Assembly (NCBI RefSeq): GCF_900497695.1
Contig: NZ_UIDD01000007.1
Location: 372,001-436,000, forward strand
Direction of reading: 5' to 3'
Length of the DNA stretch: 64,000 bases
Origin: Pseudomonas wadenswilerensis
Lineage (GTDB): Bacteria > Pseudomonadota > Gammaproteobacteria > Pseudomonadales > Pseudomonadaceae
In this document: piece after piece, positions 1 through 9,000 of the stretch
Position numbering within the stretch: the first letter of the stretch is position 1
Layout: each line of letters opens with the position of its first letter
Position numbers and translations under genes: made by a program
Notes under the pieces: model-generated
What the model was told of the DNA's origin: nothing
What the model saw: the letters and a program-made list of their open reading frames with translations, nothing else
Databases searched by the model: none

Positions 1-309
1 CAACGACGATACTGGTCAACGAGGAAGAAATATCAGGAGCGGGGCCAGGACAGTGAAGTCTGACGCGCCAAGAGACTGGATTGTTGGGGGGGCTCGGCAC
101 GCAGGCCTTTAGCCTGCAGCGCCGCGGCTGAGAAGACTCCACCTTGTCCGAACGGGATCATGGTTAACCAACCAGGCAGAGTCCATATGATGCGTTTTTA
201 TCCTCGCGACACGTCCCTCAGCCTGTGGCCAGGTGTTCGTCGCCGCCACGGCCCAGAGGCTAGCAAGCTGCTTGCGCTCCGGGCGGGGCCGACGATGCGT
301 GTTGTGGCA
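1..309. other. No gene recognised downstream of the Flp pilin
   Basis: This stretch follows the stop codon of the pilin gene. I see no open frame with a convincing start and ribosome-binding site on either strand. A short inverted repeat (GCAGGC at 101-106 and GCCTGC at 112-117) could form a small hairpin in pilin-gene transcripts but lacks a T-run, so it is at best a weak terminator. The longest open frame on the plus strand lies opposite the pilin and is not gene-like. Confidence 0.4.
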
Positions 310-510
310 CTAGCAAGGGGTGCCTTTGACTGCACAACCCAAACTGGTAATGGCGGTACTCACGTTACCCCCCAGTGTCACGAAAGCGGCCACGGCACCC
401 AGTGTAATCAAACCACCCGCTACCGCGTATTCCACAATAGTCAGGCCTTCTTCGTCCTTGATGAATTTCAGCACCGACGTTTTGATCGATTGCAGATTCA
501 TTTTATTCAC
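310..510 (-). CDS. Flp-family type IVb pilin
   Basis: This 66-residue protein is the major-subunit type of the Flp/Tad tight-adherence pilus. Near the N-terminus it has the class IVb prepilin cleavage context EEG followed by LTIVEYA: Gly at -1, then Glu+5 and Tyr+6, the signature of Flp pilins. A hydrophobic helix of about 20 residues follows, and two cysteines lie near the C-terminus (GCAVKGTPC) that could form a disulfide. A GAGGTG ribosome-binding site precedes the ATG. No tad assembly genes (ATPase, secretin, prepilin peptidase) are visible here, so they must lie outside the window if the pilus is functional. The divergent AraC-type gene is a plausible regulator, which is an inference from position. 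Confidence 0.9.
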   Translation of the reverse strand: MNKMNLQSIKTSVLKFIKDEEGLTIVEYAVAGGLITLGAVAAFVTLGGNVSTAITSLGCAVKGTPC

Positions 511-561
511 CTCATCTAAGTTCTATTGGCCGAGGCGGAGACTTAGTGTGCCGCCTGTTTG

Positions 562-618
562 AATCCTAGTCAGGAGACATAACGAGGGGTTAGGAGTTTT
601 TTATTGAACACTAGGATT
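562..618. promoter_or_regulatory. Inverted repeat between pilin gene and divergent regulator
   Basis: AATCCTAG at 562-569 and CTAGGATT at 611-618 form a perfect 8-bp inverted repeat spaced by 41 bp in the divergent intergenic region. Widely spaced half-sites of this kind can be operator pairs. Function is inferred only from position and symmetry. Confidence 0.3.
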
Positions 619-679
619 ATTTTGCAGCGCTGACTGCCCGGCGAGGTTGAGAAAACAGAAGCAAGGAAGGAATGAGAAG

Positions 680-1555
680 ATGAAACCTGAATCGGCCAAC
701 CCGCCATTTCTGCTGTGGTTCGATCGCACCCGGGATCGATCGGCCGAGGCGTTGGTCGCGCATTTTCGCCCGACCTGTGAATGCCGTATCGCCAAGAACG
801 CCTCGTTGTCCGAGCTTGCGGCGGAGCGCCAGCCAGACATGGTCTGCATTCACTATGACCGCCCCGACATGCCTGGCCTCAACCTGCTGCTGGAGATCAA
901 GCACAAGTCCCCCTCGATACCGATCGCCATGTTCACCGTACAGCACTCCGAGGAGCTTGCCGTATGGGCCATGCGCTCGCGTGTCTGGGAGTACATCGTG
1001 CTGCCCCTGTGCAATAGCGAAAAAAGCCGCTTTCTGCACGCACTGCAGCAACTCTGCGAACTGCGCCGCAGCACTCACATTCATGCCAAGAAGCCACTGA
1101 TCGAACATGGCCCGTCGCTGCCGGACAGCATCCGGCTGACCGCAGAACACCACAAGCACCAGGCGCTCAGTAACGTATTGCTCTACATCGACCAGCACTT
1201 ACGCGACAGCATCGACCAGAAAGAACTGGCAAAGCGCTGCGGCATGACCACCTTTCGCTTCAGCCGCCTGTTCAAGGAAGTCAATGGCGTGGGGTTCATG
1301 GAGTACATCCTGAGCAAACGGATGGACTTTGCCAGGGAGCTGCTCGACAACAGCCAGATGCCCATCACCAGCATCGGTTACGAAGTCGGGTTCAAGGACC
1401 CTTCCTATTTTGCCCGTGCCTTCAAGCAATTCGTCGGGTGTACACCCAGCGAGTATCGGCAGCTCCCTCGAGCTGAAAGCTCCGGAGCAGAATCGACTTC
1501 AACGGAAGCACTCTCGGAGGTCGTCGAAAGCCTGCGACTGGGTGCCAACCGCTGA
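680..1555 (+). CDS. AraC-family regulator with receiver-like N-terminal domain
   Basis: This is a 291-residue regulator. Residues 1-130 resemble a degenerate response-regulator receiver: alternating strand/helix pattern with Asp60 in CIHYDRPDMPG at roughly the phospho-acceptor position and a later IVLP segment in place of the conserved Lys motif. Residues about 165-262 form an AraC/XylS double helix-turn-helix, with recognisable DQKELAKRCGMTTFRFSRLF and SIGYEVGFKDPSYFARAFK elements. I chose the ATG at 680 because GGAAGG lies 9-10 bases upstream; an upstream in-frame TTG at 647 would add 11 basic residues. It diverges from the Flp pilin gene, so control of pilin expression is a reasonable inference. 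Whether the receiver-like domain is phosphorylated cannot be told from sequence. Confidence 0.85.
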   Translation: MKPESANPPFLLWFDRTRDRSAEALVAHFRPTCECRIAKNASLSELAAERQPDMVCIHYDRPDMPGLNLLLEIKHKSPSIPIAMFTVQHSEELAVWAMRSRVWEYIVLPLCNSEKSRFLHALQQLCELRRSTHIHAKKPLIEHGPSLPDSIRLTAEHHKHQALSNVLLYIDQHLRDSIDQKELAKRCGMTTFRFSRLFKEVNGVGFMEYILSKRMDFARELLDNSQMPITSIGYEVGFKDPSYFARAFKQFVGCTPSEYRQLPRAESSGAESTSTEALSEVVESLRLGANR

Positions 1556-1712
1556 CGGATGGCTACGTGCCATTAGCCCATTTGTGCTAATCGACCCCCC
1601 TCCTCCCTGGCGCTATATTCCTCGGCAACCCCAGTGTTCCCCAACGCCGTGATGATGCGGCGTGAGGGATCGTTGTGCCCGTAAAACAGAACAACACCAA
1701 GGAAGATGCACC

Positions 1713-2030
1713 ATGAAACCAGCATTCACCAAGATCACCCTGCTCAGCGCCCTGCTGGTCGCCCTTGCCGGTTGCCAGACCATGAAACCCAACGAAGACC
1801 GTCTCAAGTCCACTGCGCAGACCACCATCGGCGAGCCGGTGACCAGGATTTCCAACGTGCGCAGCGACCATAGCTCCACCTATTACATCGCCAGCACCGC
1901 TTCGGGTGACTACAACTGCGAGCTGCCAAGCGGCGTCATGATCGGGATCGCCTCCATGGGTATGGGCATGAGCGCGCATTGCTACAACAAGAACAGTGGC
2001 CGGCCGCAGAATCCGCTGCAGCGCTACTGA
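1713..2030 (+). CDS. Small predicted lipoprotein
   Basis: This 105-residue protein begins with a basic start, a hydrophobic core and the lipobox LAGC, giving a predicted lipidated Cys at about residue 21. The mature part has no family that I recognise. It has two further cysteines and a Gly/Met-rich run (GIASMGMGMSAHC) near the end. The ATG at 1713 follows AAGGAAG at 1699-1705 with good spacing, so the longer open frame upstream is not used. It lies downstream of the AraC-type gene with about 160 bases between and probably has its own promoter. Function is unknown; an envelope-located accessory role is the most that can be said. Confidence 0.7.
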   Translation: MKPAFTKITLLSALLVALAGCQTMKPNEDRLKSTAQTTIGEPVTRISNVRSDHSSTYYIASTASGDYNCELPSGVMIGIASMGMGMSAHCYNKNSGRPQNPLQRY

Positions 2031-2037
2031 TCCTGAA

Positions 2038-3654
2038 CTAAACCGACACTGTCGAGGCCTCACGCAATGCCCGCAGGGTGGCACGTAACTCCGCCGGGCG
2101 CACCGGCTTGGACAGAATGGCGATCTGGCGGTCGTGCAGGGCCGCCTGGATCTTCTCCACTTCGTGCCCGGTGAGAATCAGCGCCGGCACGGCCCTGCCC
2201 CGTTGCGCACGCAAGCGGTCGATGCACTCGATACCGGTGGCGTGGTTGCCCAGGTCATAGTCGGCGACGATGATGTCGCAGTCGCTGGCCAGGTCCTTGC
2301 CGCTCAGTTCGGCCTGCACTTCACAGCCCCAGCGCTCAAGCAAGGCCTTGGTGGCCAGCAGCACGTTGCGATCGTCCTCCACCAGGCACACTTTCAGACC
2401 GGTCAACAAGCCGACCTGGCTCGGCTCTTCACGGTAGATCTGCTGCTTGGGTGGCTCAATCTTGCGCAGTCCCTGCAGGCTCACGGCCGTACCATGGCCG
2501 ACCCGCGAACGTATCGCCACTTCCATGCCCATCATCCGCCCCAGGCGCCTGACAATCGACAGGCCCAGGCCCACGCCTTCGACGTCTTTGTCGCGCAACT
2601 GACGCACGCGGTAGAACTCTTCGAAAACCTTCGGCAATTCGTCGGCTTCAATGCCGCGGCCCTGGTCATGAATGACAATGGCCAGCCCTTCCCCACGCTT
2701 GCGCACGCCGATCAGTACCGGCCGCTGCGGCGCGTACTTGAAGCAATTGGACAGCACGTTCTGGACCATGGTGGCCAGCAGCGCCGGGTCTACCTGTACC
2801 CAGTGTTCGCCAGCGCGCAGGCGCAGTTCAACCCCGGCCCAGCGGGCCGCTTCGGCGTTCTGGCGCAGCAGGTCGTGAAGAAACTCGCCCAGCTGTATGC
2901 GCTGCAAGCGTGGCTGCAGGCGGCCGCTGTCGAGGGTGTAGAGGTCGAGAATCGAGCGAAACAGTTGCGAGACGTTGTGCAGCGAGCGGTCGATGTTGTC
3001 GACCAGGCGCCGCTCCTCCTCGCCCAGGCGTGCTTCGCGCAGGCAGGCGGTAAACAGCCCGATGGAGTGAATGGGCTGGCGCAGGTCGTGACTGGCCTGG
3101 GCCAGAAAGCGCGATTTTTCCAGGTTGGCCGCGGTAGCCTCTTCGGAGGCCTTGCGCGTGCGTTCGAGCAACAGGTGCGCGTACATGGGGATGACCGTGC
3201 TGGTGATCATCAGCATCAGCACCATGAACGGCTGCGCCTGCCAGTAGGGTGTCAGCCGATAGACGCACAGCAGCGCCAACAATGCCAGTGCGGTGGCGAT
3301 CGCCAGATAGCGCGAGCCGTAGCGCATGCCGTTGCCCAGGTTGACCCAGACCATCACCGCGTACAGCGGCAGCGCCGCCTCGCCGCCCACCACCAGGCCG
3401 AAACAGGTGCCGGTGTAGTCCTGGACCATGCTGAAGATGCGCCGTGCCGGATACACGCCCGGCCAGCGCACGATGACCTGGCGCAGGACGATCGACAGCA
3501 GCAGGAACAGGACGATGTAGATCATGATCGGCAGGTAAGCGTTGACCTGCTGCCCGGGCAGAAAACCCAACACGCTGATATAGACCATGGCAAGGCCGGC
3601 AACAATGATCCGCAGGTTGGCCTGGTCGAGCTCGGTGTTTTTCTCGAACTTCAT
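2038..3654 (-). CDS. Membrane hybrid sensor histidine kinase
   Basis: This 538-residue protein has about five or six transmembrane segments (residues 10-165), then a HisKA domain with the phospho-accepting His189 in the HDLRQP variant motif. A HATPase_c domain follows (N-box around 299-308, G-box GVGLGLSI around 360-367), and then a C-terminal receiver (acidic EDD at 426-428, Asp465 as phospho-acceptor, Lys516). There is no PAS or periplasmic sensor domain, so the stimulus is probably sensed within the membrane bundle. The ATG at 3654 has AAGG nine bases upstream; an ATG nine bases further out overlaps that site. It is divergent from a LuxR-type response regulator gene, its likely partner. 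The open frame continues upstream into the antisense strand of that gene, which is not coding. Confidence 0.9.
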   Translation of the reverse strand: MKFEKNTELDQANLRIIVAGLAMVYISVLGFLPGQQVNAYLPIMIYIVLFLLLSIVLRQVIVRWPGVYPARRIFSMVQDYTGTCFGLVVGGEAALPLYAVMVWVNLGNGMRYGSRYLAIATALALLALLCVYRLTPYWQAQPFMVLMLMITSTVIPMYAHLLLERTRKASEEATAANLEKSRFLAQASHDLRQPIHSIGLFTACLREARLGEEERRLVDNIDRSLHNVSQLFRSILDLYTLDSGRLQPRLQRIQLGEFLHDLLRQNAEAARWAGVELRLRAGEHWVQVDPALLATMVQNVLSNCFKYAPQRPVLIGVRKRGEGLAIVIHDQGRGIEADELPKVFEEFYRVRQLRDKDVEGVGLGLSIVRRLGRMMGMEVAIRSRVGHGTAVSLQGLRKIEPPKQQIYREEPSQVGLLTGLKVCLVEDDRNVLLATKALLERWGCEVQAELSGKDLASDCDIIVADYDLGNHATGIECIDRLRAQRGRAVPALILTGHEVEKIQAALHDRQIAILSKPVRPAELRATLRALREASTVSV

Positions 3655-3695
3655 CGGGAACATCCTTGTGCGACAGTCGTCATATCCAGTACGTA

Positions 3696-3720
3696 CACCG
3701 GGCAGCGTCCGTGCCCGGTG
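3696..3720. promoter_or_regulatory. Perfect 9-bp inverted repeat, candidate operator
   Basis: CACCGGGCA at 3696-3704 and TGCCCGGTG at 3712-3720 are perfect inverted repeats separated by 7 bp, in the roughly 115-bp region between the divergent kinase and response-regulator genes. Centre-to-centre spacing of 16 bp suits a dimeric regulator, and autoregulation by the LuxR-type protein is the obvious guess. It could instead be a hairpin in one leader. Confidence 0.4.
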
Positions 3721-3769
3721 GTAAAGTAGCACGCCTGTAAGGAACGCCAGGCCCAGGGAGGCACTCGAC

Positions 3770-4384
3770 ATGGCATGCCGGATCATCATAGCTGACGACC
3801 ACCCGCTGTTTCGCGAAGCGATGGTGCGTACTGTCCAGCGCCTGTTGCCCGATGCCGATCTCGAAGAGGCTGGCGACATGGACAGCGTACTGGGCCTGGT
3901 CGCCACCGGCGAAGCACCAGACACCCTGATCCTCGACCTGCGCTTCCCCGGGCTTACCTGCATCAGCCAGTTGGTCGAGCTGCGCCAGCAGCTGCGGCGC
4001 ACCACCTTGATCGTGGTGTCGATGGTCGATGACGAAGAGTTGATCGGTGAGGTGATGGCCGCCGGCATCGACGGCTTTATCGGCAAGAACATCGCCCCCG
4101 ACCAGATCGGTGAAGCCATCCTGGCCATTCGCGAAGGCGAAGTGCTGGTACGTTTTGCCCCGTCCGGGCTGCTGCCGCTCGATACCAGTGCCGTCGCCGC
4201 CGCCCTGACCGCGCGCCAGCAAGAGGTGTTGCGCCTGATCGCCCAGGGCAAGACCAACAAGGAAATCGCCCGCGAGCTGGATATCTCGCCGTTTACCGTG
4301 CGTATTCATGTGTCGTCGTTGCTGCGCACCCTCAACGTGCCGTCGCGGGCGGCGGCAGCGGTGAAGTATTCGGTCACCCCATAG
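3770..4384 (+). CDS. LuxR/NarL-family response regulator
   Basis: This 204-residue two-domain response regulator has an N-terminal receiver (residues 4-120) with the acidic pair in IIADDHPLF, phospho-acceptor Asp56 in LILDLRFPG and Lys106. A LuxR-type helix-turn-helix occupies residues about 146-190 ([20 protein letters not shown]). The ATG at 3770 follows GGGAGG at a normal distance. It is divergent from a hybrid histidine kinase that shares its promoter region, so the two probably form one signalling pair. The gene ends convergently with the TolC-like gene across a REP hairpin. Targets are unknown; the surface-protein locus beginning about 100 bases downstream on the other strand is a candidate by proximity only. 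Confidence 0.9.
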   Translation: MACRIIIADDHPLFREAMVRTVQRLLPDADLEEAGDMDSVLGLVATGEAPDTLILDLRFPGLTCISQLVELRQQLRRTTLIVVSMVDDEELIGEVMAAGIDGFIGKNIAPDQIGEAILAIREGEVLVRFAPSGLLPLDTSAVAAALTARQQEVLRLIAQGKTNKEIARELDISPFTVRIHVSSLLRTLNVPSRAAAAVKYSVTP

Positions 4385-4452
4385 GGGCCGGCTCGCCCCG
4401 CGATGAGGCCGGTACTGCAGCATGGCTCAACGCGGGGCAAATCCGCTCCTGC
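4385..4452. repeat. REP-type palindrome between convergent genes
   Basis: GCCCCGCG at 4395-4402 and CGCGGGGC at 4431-4438 can pair around a GATGAGGCC-containing loop, the familiar Pseudomonas REP form. It sits between the convergent response regulator and TolC-like genes and may act as a bidirectional 3' end. Confidence 0.7.
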
Positions 4453-4479
4453 ACAGTCGTATGCGAAATCATCCAGCCA

Positions 4480-5955
4480 TCAACGCACCCAGCGCGACTC
4501 GCTGCTCTGCAATGCCGCGGCAATGGTGTCGAGGCGGTTGTCCGGCAGGGTCTCGGGCAGCAGATCGGTCCCGGCGCTGACGAACAGCTGCGCGTGGGCA
4601 TTGCGCAGTTCGGCATAGGCCAGGTCGCGCTTGAGCTGGGTCTGCAGGTTGTTGAGCTCGCCCTGGATCAGTTCCAGCTCACCGATATTCTGCGTCTGAT
4701 AGCGGTTGCGCAGTTGCTCGGCAATCTGCCCGTCCAGGCTTGCCAGCTCTTCGCTGGTACGGAACTGCCGGGTCGCCTCGTTGAAGTTGGCATTGGCCAC
4801 ATACAGTTGCGCCAGCACCGCTATCGACATTGCCTGGCGACGGGCTGCCGCTACATCCTCACCGGCCTTGGCAACCTTGATCGCAGCCGGTGCCGAGAGC
4901 ACGTTGAACAGGTTCCAGGTGACCTTGACGCCGTAGTCCGCCCAGCTCTGATTGACCAGGAAGGAGTTGCTGTCGTAATGCCCGCCGGCGGAAAACTCCA
5001 GCCCCGGCAGCAAGCGCAGCATGGCCTTGCGGGTTTCTGCCGCGCTGATGCGTGCCTGGTAATCCTGCTCGCGCAGTTCCGGCCGGCTGGCCAGGGCCTG
5101 CTGCTCAAGCTTGGCGAAATCGCCTGTGAACTGCGGCAGCGCATAGCCGTCCTGCGGCGCCAGGCTGAAATCGGCGTTCAACGGCAGGTTGATCAAGGCC
5201 GCCAGTTCGGTCTTGGCCAGCGACAAGGCGCGGCGCTGCTCTTCCAGCTGGCGCGTCGCTTCGATCAGCGCACGCTGATAGCTGAGCACCTGCACCGGAT
5301 CGCCCAGGCGCTGCTCGCTCATGTGCTGGCTGTTGTTGCGCGCCTCGGCGATGCGGCCCATGAGGCTGTCGATCTGCGACAGCAGACGCTGCGCCGCTAC
5401 CGCGCGCCAGTAGGCCGAGCGTACATCCTGGGTGATGGTATGGATGACCTTGCGCCGACGCTCCTGAAGGATCAGGCGCTGGTCGGCCTGCTGCTTGGCG
5501 CTGACATAACTGACGCCGAAGTCGAGGACGTTCCAGACCATGGTCAGGTCGGCCACCTCACGATCGCGGTCCTGGGAGGTCGAGGGTTCCAGGGACTGGG
5601 TGCCGGTTCGCACACTCTGGCTGCTGGATGCACTGACATTGTTACGCCCGGCATAACCGGCTTCCAGTGCCATGCGCGGCAGCATATCGAAGCTCGCCAG
5701 GTCGACCTGGCGCTTGGCCAGCGCTTCTTCCATGACTTTCAGTCGCGCCTCAAGGTTGTATTTCACTGCCCGGGCCATCGCCTGATGCAAGGTCAATGGC
5801 CCCCGCAGCGGTTCCTGGTCCTTGAACATGGCGCTGAGATCGGTGCGTGCCCGGTCCTCACTGACCTGTCGGTCGATGGGCTGGCTGGTGACTGCACAGC
5901 CGCTGATAGCTAATGCCAAGACGCTGACCCCGAGCAACTTGTGGTTTTTTTTCAT
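4480..5955 (-). CDS. TolC-family outer-membrane efflux/secretion lipoprotein
   Basis: This 491-residue protein is a TolC-like outer-membrane channel. Its signal sequence ends in the lipobox ISGC (Cys20), so it is a lipoprotein like OprM/CusC. Two long coiled-coil repeats are visible, each with the OEP pattern (LTLHQAMARAVKYNLEARLK, then a second copy after residue about 300). It lies 52 bases downstream of the giant surface-protein gene on the same strand and is probably the last gene of that operon, supplying the outer-membrane duct. The ATG at 5955 has an AGGGGG-like site upstream. No RND pump is nearby, which argues for a role in secretion of the giant protein rather than drug efflux; that is inference from context. 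Confidence 0.88.
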   Translation of the reverse strand: MKKNHKLLGVSVLALAISGCAVTSQPIDRQVSEDRARTDLSAMFKDQEPLRGPLTLHQAMARAVKYNLEARLKVMEEALAKRQVDLASFDMLPRMALEAGYAGRNNVSASSSQSVRTGTQSLEPSTSQDRDREVADLTMVWNVLDFGVSYVSAKQQADQRLILQERRRKVIHTITQDVRSAYWRAVAAQRLLSQIDSLMGRIAEARNNSQHMSEQRLGDPVQVLSYQRALIEATRQLEEQRRALSLAKTELAALINLPLNADFSLAPQDGYALPQFTGDFAKLEQQALASRPELREQDYQARISAAETRKAMLRLLPGLEFSAGGHYDSNSFLVNQSWADYGVKVTWNLFNVLSAPAAIKVAKAGEDVAAARRQAMSIAVLAQLYVANANFNEATRQFRTSEELASLDGQIAEQLRNRYQTQNIGELELIQGELNNLQTQLKRDLAYAELRNAHAQLFVSAGTDLLPETLPDNRLDTIAAALQSSESRWVR

Positions 5956-6007
5956 CCTTGGGCCGCCCCCTGGTACGGCTTGATCTTGAAAGTGTTGGTG
6001 CCGTACA

Positions 6008-9000
6008 TCATGCCCGCGGTCCGATCTGTGTCGGTTGTGCCAGGGCCAGGGCCAACTCGCGTACAGGACGCTGGTCAGCCTCGTTCATTGCCTGCAGCTG
6101 CTGGCCCAGGGTCGGTGCCCCGGGGGCACCGCGGCCTTCGCCGCCGCGCCACTGCTTGCCATCGAAAACGCTCAACTCGGTCGCCTCTGACGGTATTTGC
6201 CGGGTGAAAATATCCGAGAAGCTGCTACTGCCAAACACCCCGCCATCGCCACCGCCAAAACCCAGGAACCCGGTGCCCGTGCCCTCGCCAGGATTGTTGC
6301 TGCTGGCAAATACCTGGGCGATGAAGCTCGGTGCGCTGGCGCCGTTGTGTATGAAGAGGCTACCCAACGGGGCGATGCCGCTGCCCAGCGTGCGCACCTC
6401 GAACAACGGCGTCGGCAACAAGGGTGAGGTCGTCGGCTGCGTTGGCAGCAGCGGTACTTGTGGTTGCGCCAAGGTGCTCGGAGGCACGGTGCTCGGCTCG
6501 GGGACCTTGATCCGGTACTCCGGGTCGCCGGCATCCTGCGCATTGATGACATAGGCCGGGCCGGTCAGCGACACCGCCAAGGCGTTGCCGGCCTGGTCCT
6601 GAATGCCGCTTCCCAGCGCATTCAGGCGCAGGCCAAGGCTGCCCTGGCCGCTGATATTGGCCACACTGATGCGGTAGGTGCGGGCATCGACTTGCACCAG
6701 CGACTGCACGTTACCGCTGGCACTGCCGGTGCTGGCCACACTGAAATCGCCGGCGTCCACGCCGCTGACCGCTTCGTCGAAGGTCAGGGTGAAGCTCAGG
6801 GTCTGTTCCGCCGTCGGCGAAGGGCCATCGAGGGTGATCGTGCTTGGCCGCGGCGCCCGCGCGTCAATCAGCACCGCACCGGTACTGCCGATGTTGTTGA
6901 GTTCAGCCTTGAGGTCATTGCCAAGCGCATCGCGCAGGCTGCCACCGTTGAGCTCGATGAGCGAGCCGACACTGATGCCGTTGTTGCCCTGTTGGCCGCT
7001 GCTGACGGTCATGCGGAACACCAATGCCGTGCTGCCGGAGCCGGAGAGATAATCGGCATAGGCGACCTTGCCGTTGCCCAGGTTGATAGCAAGGCGCGGC
7101 AGCCCGTCAGCGGTATCGACCAGCACGGCTTCGTCCAGGTGCACGGTGAAATCCAGGGACTGACCGGCGACATAGGTGCCGCTGGCCGGAACCTCCACCG
7201 CCGTCACCGAGGGGGCTACCCGATCGATGCTATAGACACTGCCTTGCAGGCCACCGCTGAGGTCGTTGCCGGCGAGGTCGACGATAGCGGTGCCGCTGTC
7301 TTTGAGATCAAGGCGCAGCGTACCGACCCCGGTGAGGCCGTCGACCAGTACGGTGTAGGTGCGGCCGTTGAGTTGGGTCACGCTGGCGATATGCCCGCTG
7401 GCCGTGCCGCTGAACATCAGTTCGAAGTCGGGGTTGTCGACGCCGCTGACGCTTTCATCGAAGGTCACGGTGTAACGGACCGAACTGCTGGCGACGGGGC
7501 TGACGTCGACCCGCACGATATCGGCCACCTGCGGCGCCACGGTATCCACCCGCACCGACAAGGTGCTGCCCAGGTTGTTGAGTGAAAGATTCAGGCTGTT
7601 GCCCGCCCCGTCGCGCACGGCCCCGCCGTTCAGGTCCAGGGTGCCCGCCACGCCAATGCCGTTGGCGTCGTTATTGCCCGCCTGCACGGTGTACTGGAAC
7701 AGCAGCGCGCCAGTGCCGGAGCCTGACACATAGGTCGCGTGCCGGGTTACCCCGCCGATGTTCAGCAGCAGCCGTGGCGTGCCAGCGGAAGTATCGACGA
7801 TCACCGCTTCACTGGTATTGACCGTGAAACTCAGCACATCACCGCTGTTGTACGCGCCGGCGGCCGGCACCGAAACCGTGGCCACGCTCGGCACGATGGC
7901 ATCGACCAACACCCCGCTGGTGCTGGGCAGGCCGTTGAGGGGGGTACCGGCATCGTTGCCAAGCCCGTCGCGCAGAGTGGCGCCGTTGAGCTGGAGAGTG
8001 CCGGCGACGCTAATGCCATTGCTGTCCAGCTGCCCGCTGGCGACGGTCAGGCGGAACACCAGGGCGGTGCTGCCCGAGCCCGACACATAATTGGCATAGA
8101 CGGTGCCGCCGGTATCCAGGGTTACGGCAATACGCGGTGTGCCCCCCGTCGTATCGACCACCACGGTTTCGTCGAGGTGGACGGTGAAGTCCAGGTTCTG
8201 TCCGGCAACGTAGCTGCCATTACCGGGTACCTCGACATGGGTGATGCTCGGCGCGACCCGGTCAATGCTGTAGACAGCGCCAGCCAGGCCACCGCTCAGG
8301 CCGTTGCCGGCGGCATCGGCAATGCCGGTAGCGCTGCCATTGAGGTCCAGGCGCACGCTGCCCGCCCCGCTCAGGCCGTTGACCAGTACCGTGTAGGTAT
8401 GGCCATCGACCTGGGTAACACTGGCGATGCTAGCGGCAGCGTTGCCGGTCAACACCAGGGTGAAATCGGCGACATCCACGCCGCTGACGTTTTCGTCGAA
8501 CGTCACCGTGTAGCGCACCGAATCGGCAGCGCTCGGGCTGGCATCGACGCGCACGATGCCGGTGGCTTGTGGGACAACGGTATCGACCAGCACCGAGGCT
8601 GTACTGCCCAGGTTGTTGAGCGTCAGCGTCAGCGGGTTGGCCGCCGCATCGCCCACGGTTGCGCCGTTCAGGTCCAGGCTGCCCGCCACGCTGATACCGT
8701 TGCTGTCGTTGTCGCCGGCCTGCACGGTGTACTGGAACAGCAACGCGCCGCTGCCGGAGCCTGACACATAGGTTGCATAACGGGTCACGCCACCAATGTC
8801 GAGCAGCAAGCGTGGCGTCCCCCCGCTGGTATCGACGCTCACCGCTTCACTGGTATTGACCGTAAAGCTCAGCACGTCGCCACTGTTGTACGCGCCGGCG
8901 GCCGGCACCGAGACCGTGGCCACGCTCGGCACGATGGCATCGACCAATACGCCGCTGGTGCTGCCCACGCCGTTGAGCGTGGGCACTGCAGTGTTGCCGA

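Noticed and set aside
160..519. 119-codon plus-strand open frame opposite the Flp pilin
   Set aside because: Antisense to a pilin gene with clear motifs; its product looks random.
1572..1591. ATTAGC/GCTAAT inverted repeat after the AraC-type gene as terminator
   Set aside because: Short stem, 8-base loop and no T-run; it could be an operator of the lipoprotein gene but evidence is too thin to list.
2134..3729. Plus-strand open frame of 531 codons opposite the kinase gene
   Set aside because: Composition is the typical Gln/Ala/His-rich product of antisense reading in GC-rich DNA; the opposite strand encodes clear kinase motifs.
3655..4260. Upstream extension of the histidine kinase reading frame by about 200 residues
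   Set aside because: It lies antisense to the response-regulator gene, has low-complexity Arg/Ser-rich content, and a good ribosome-binding site supports the start at 3654.
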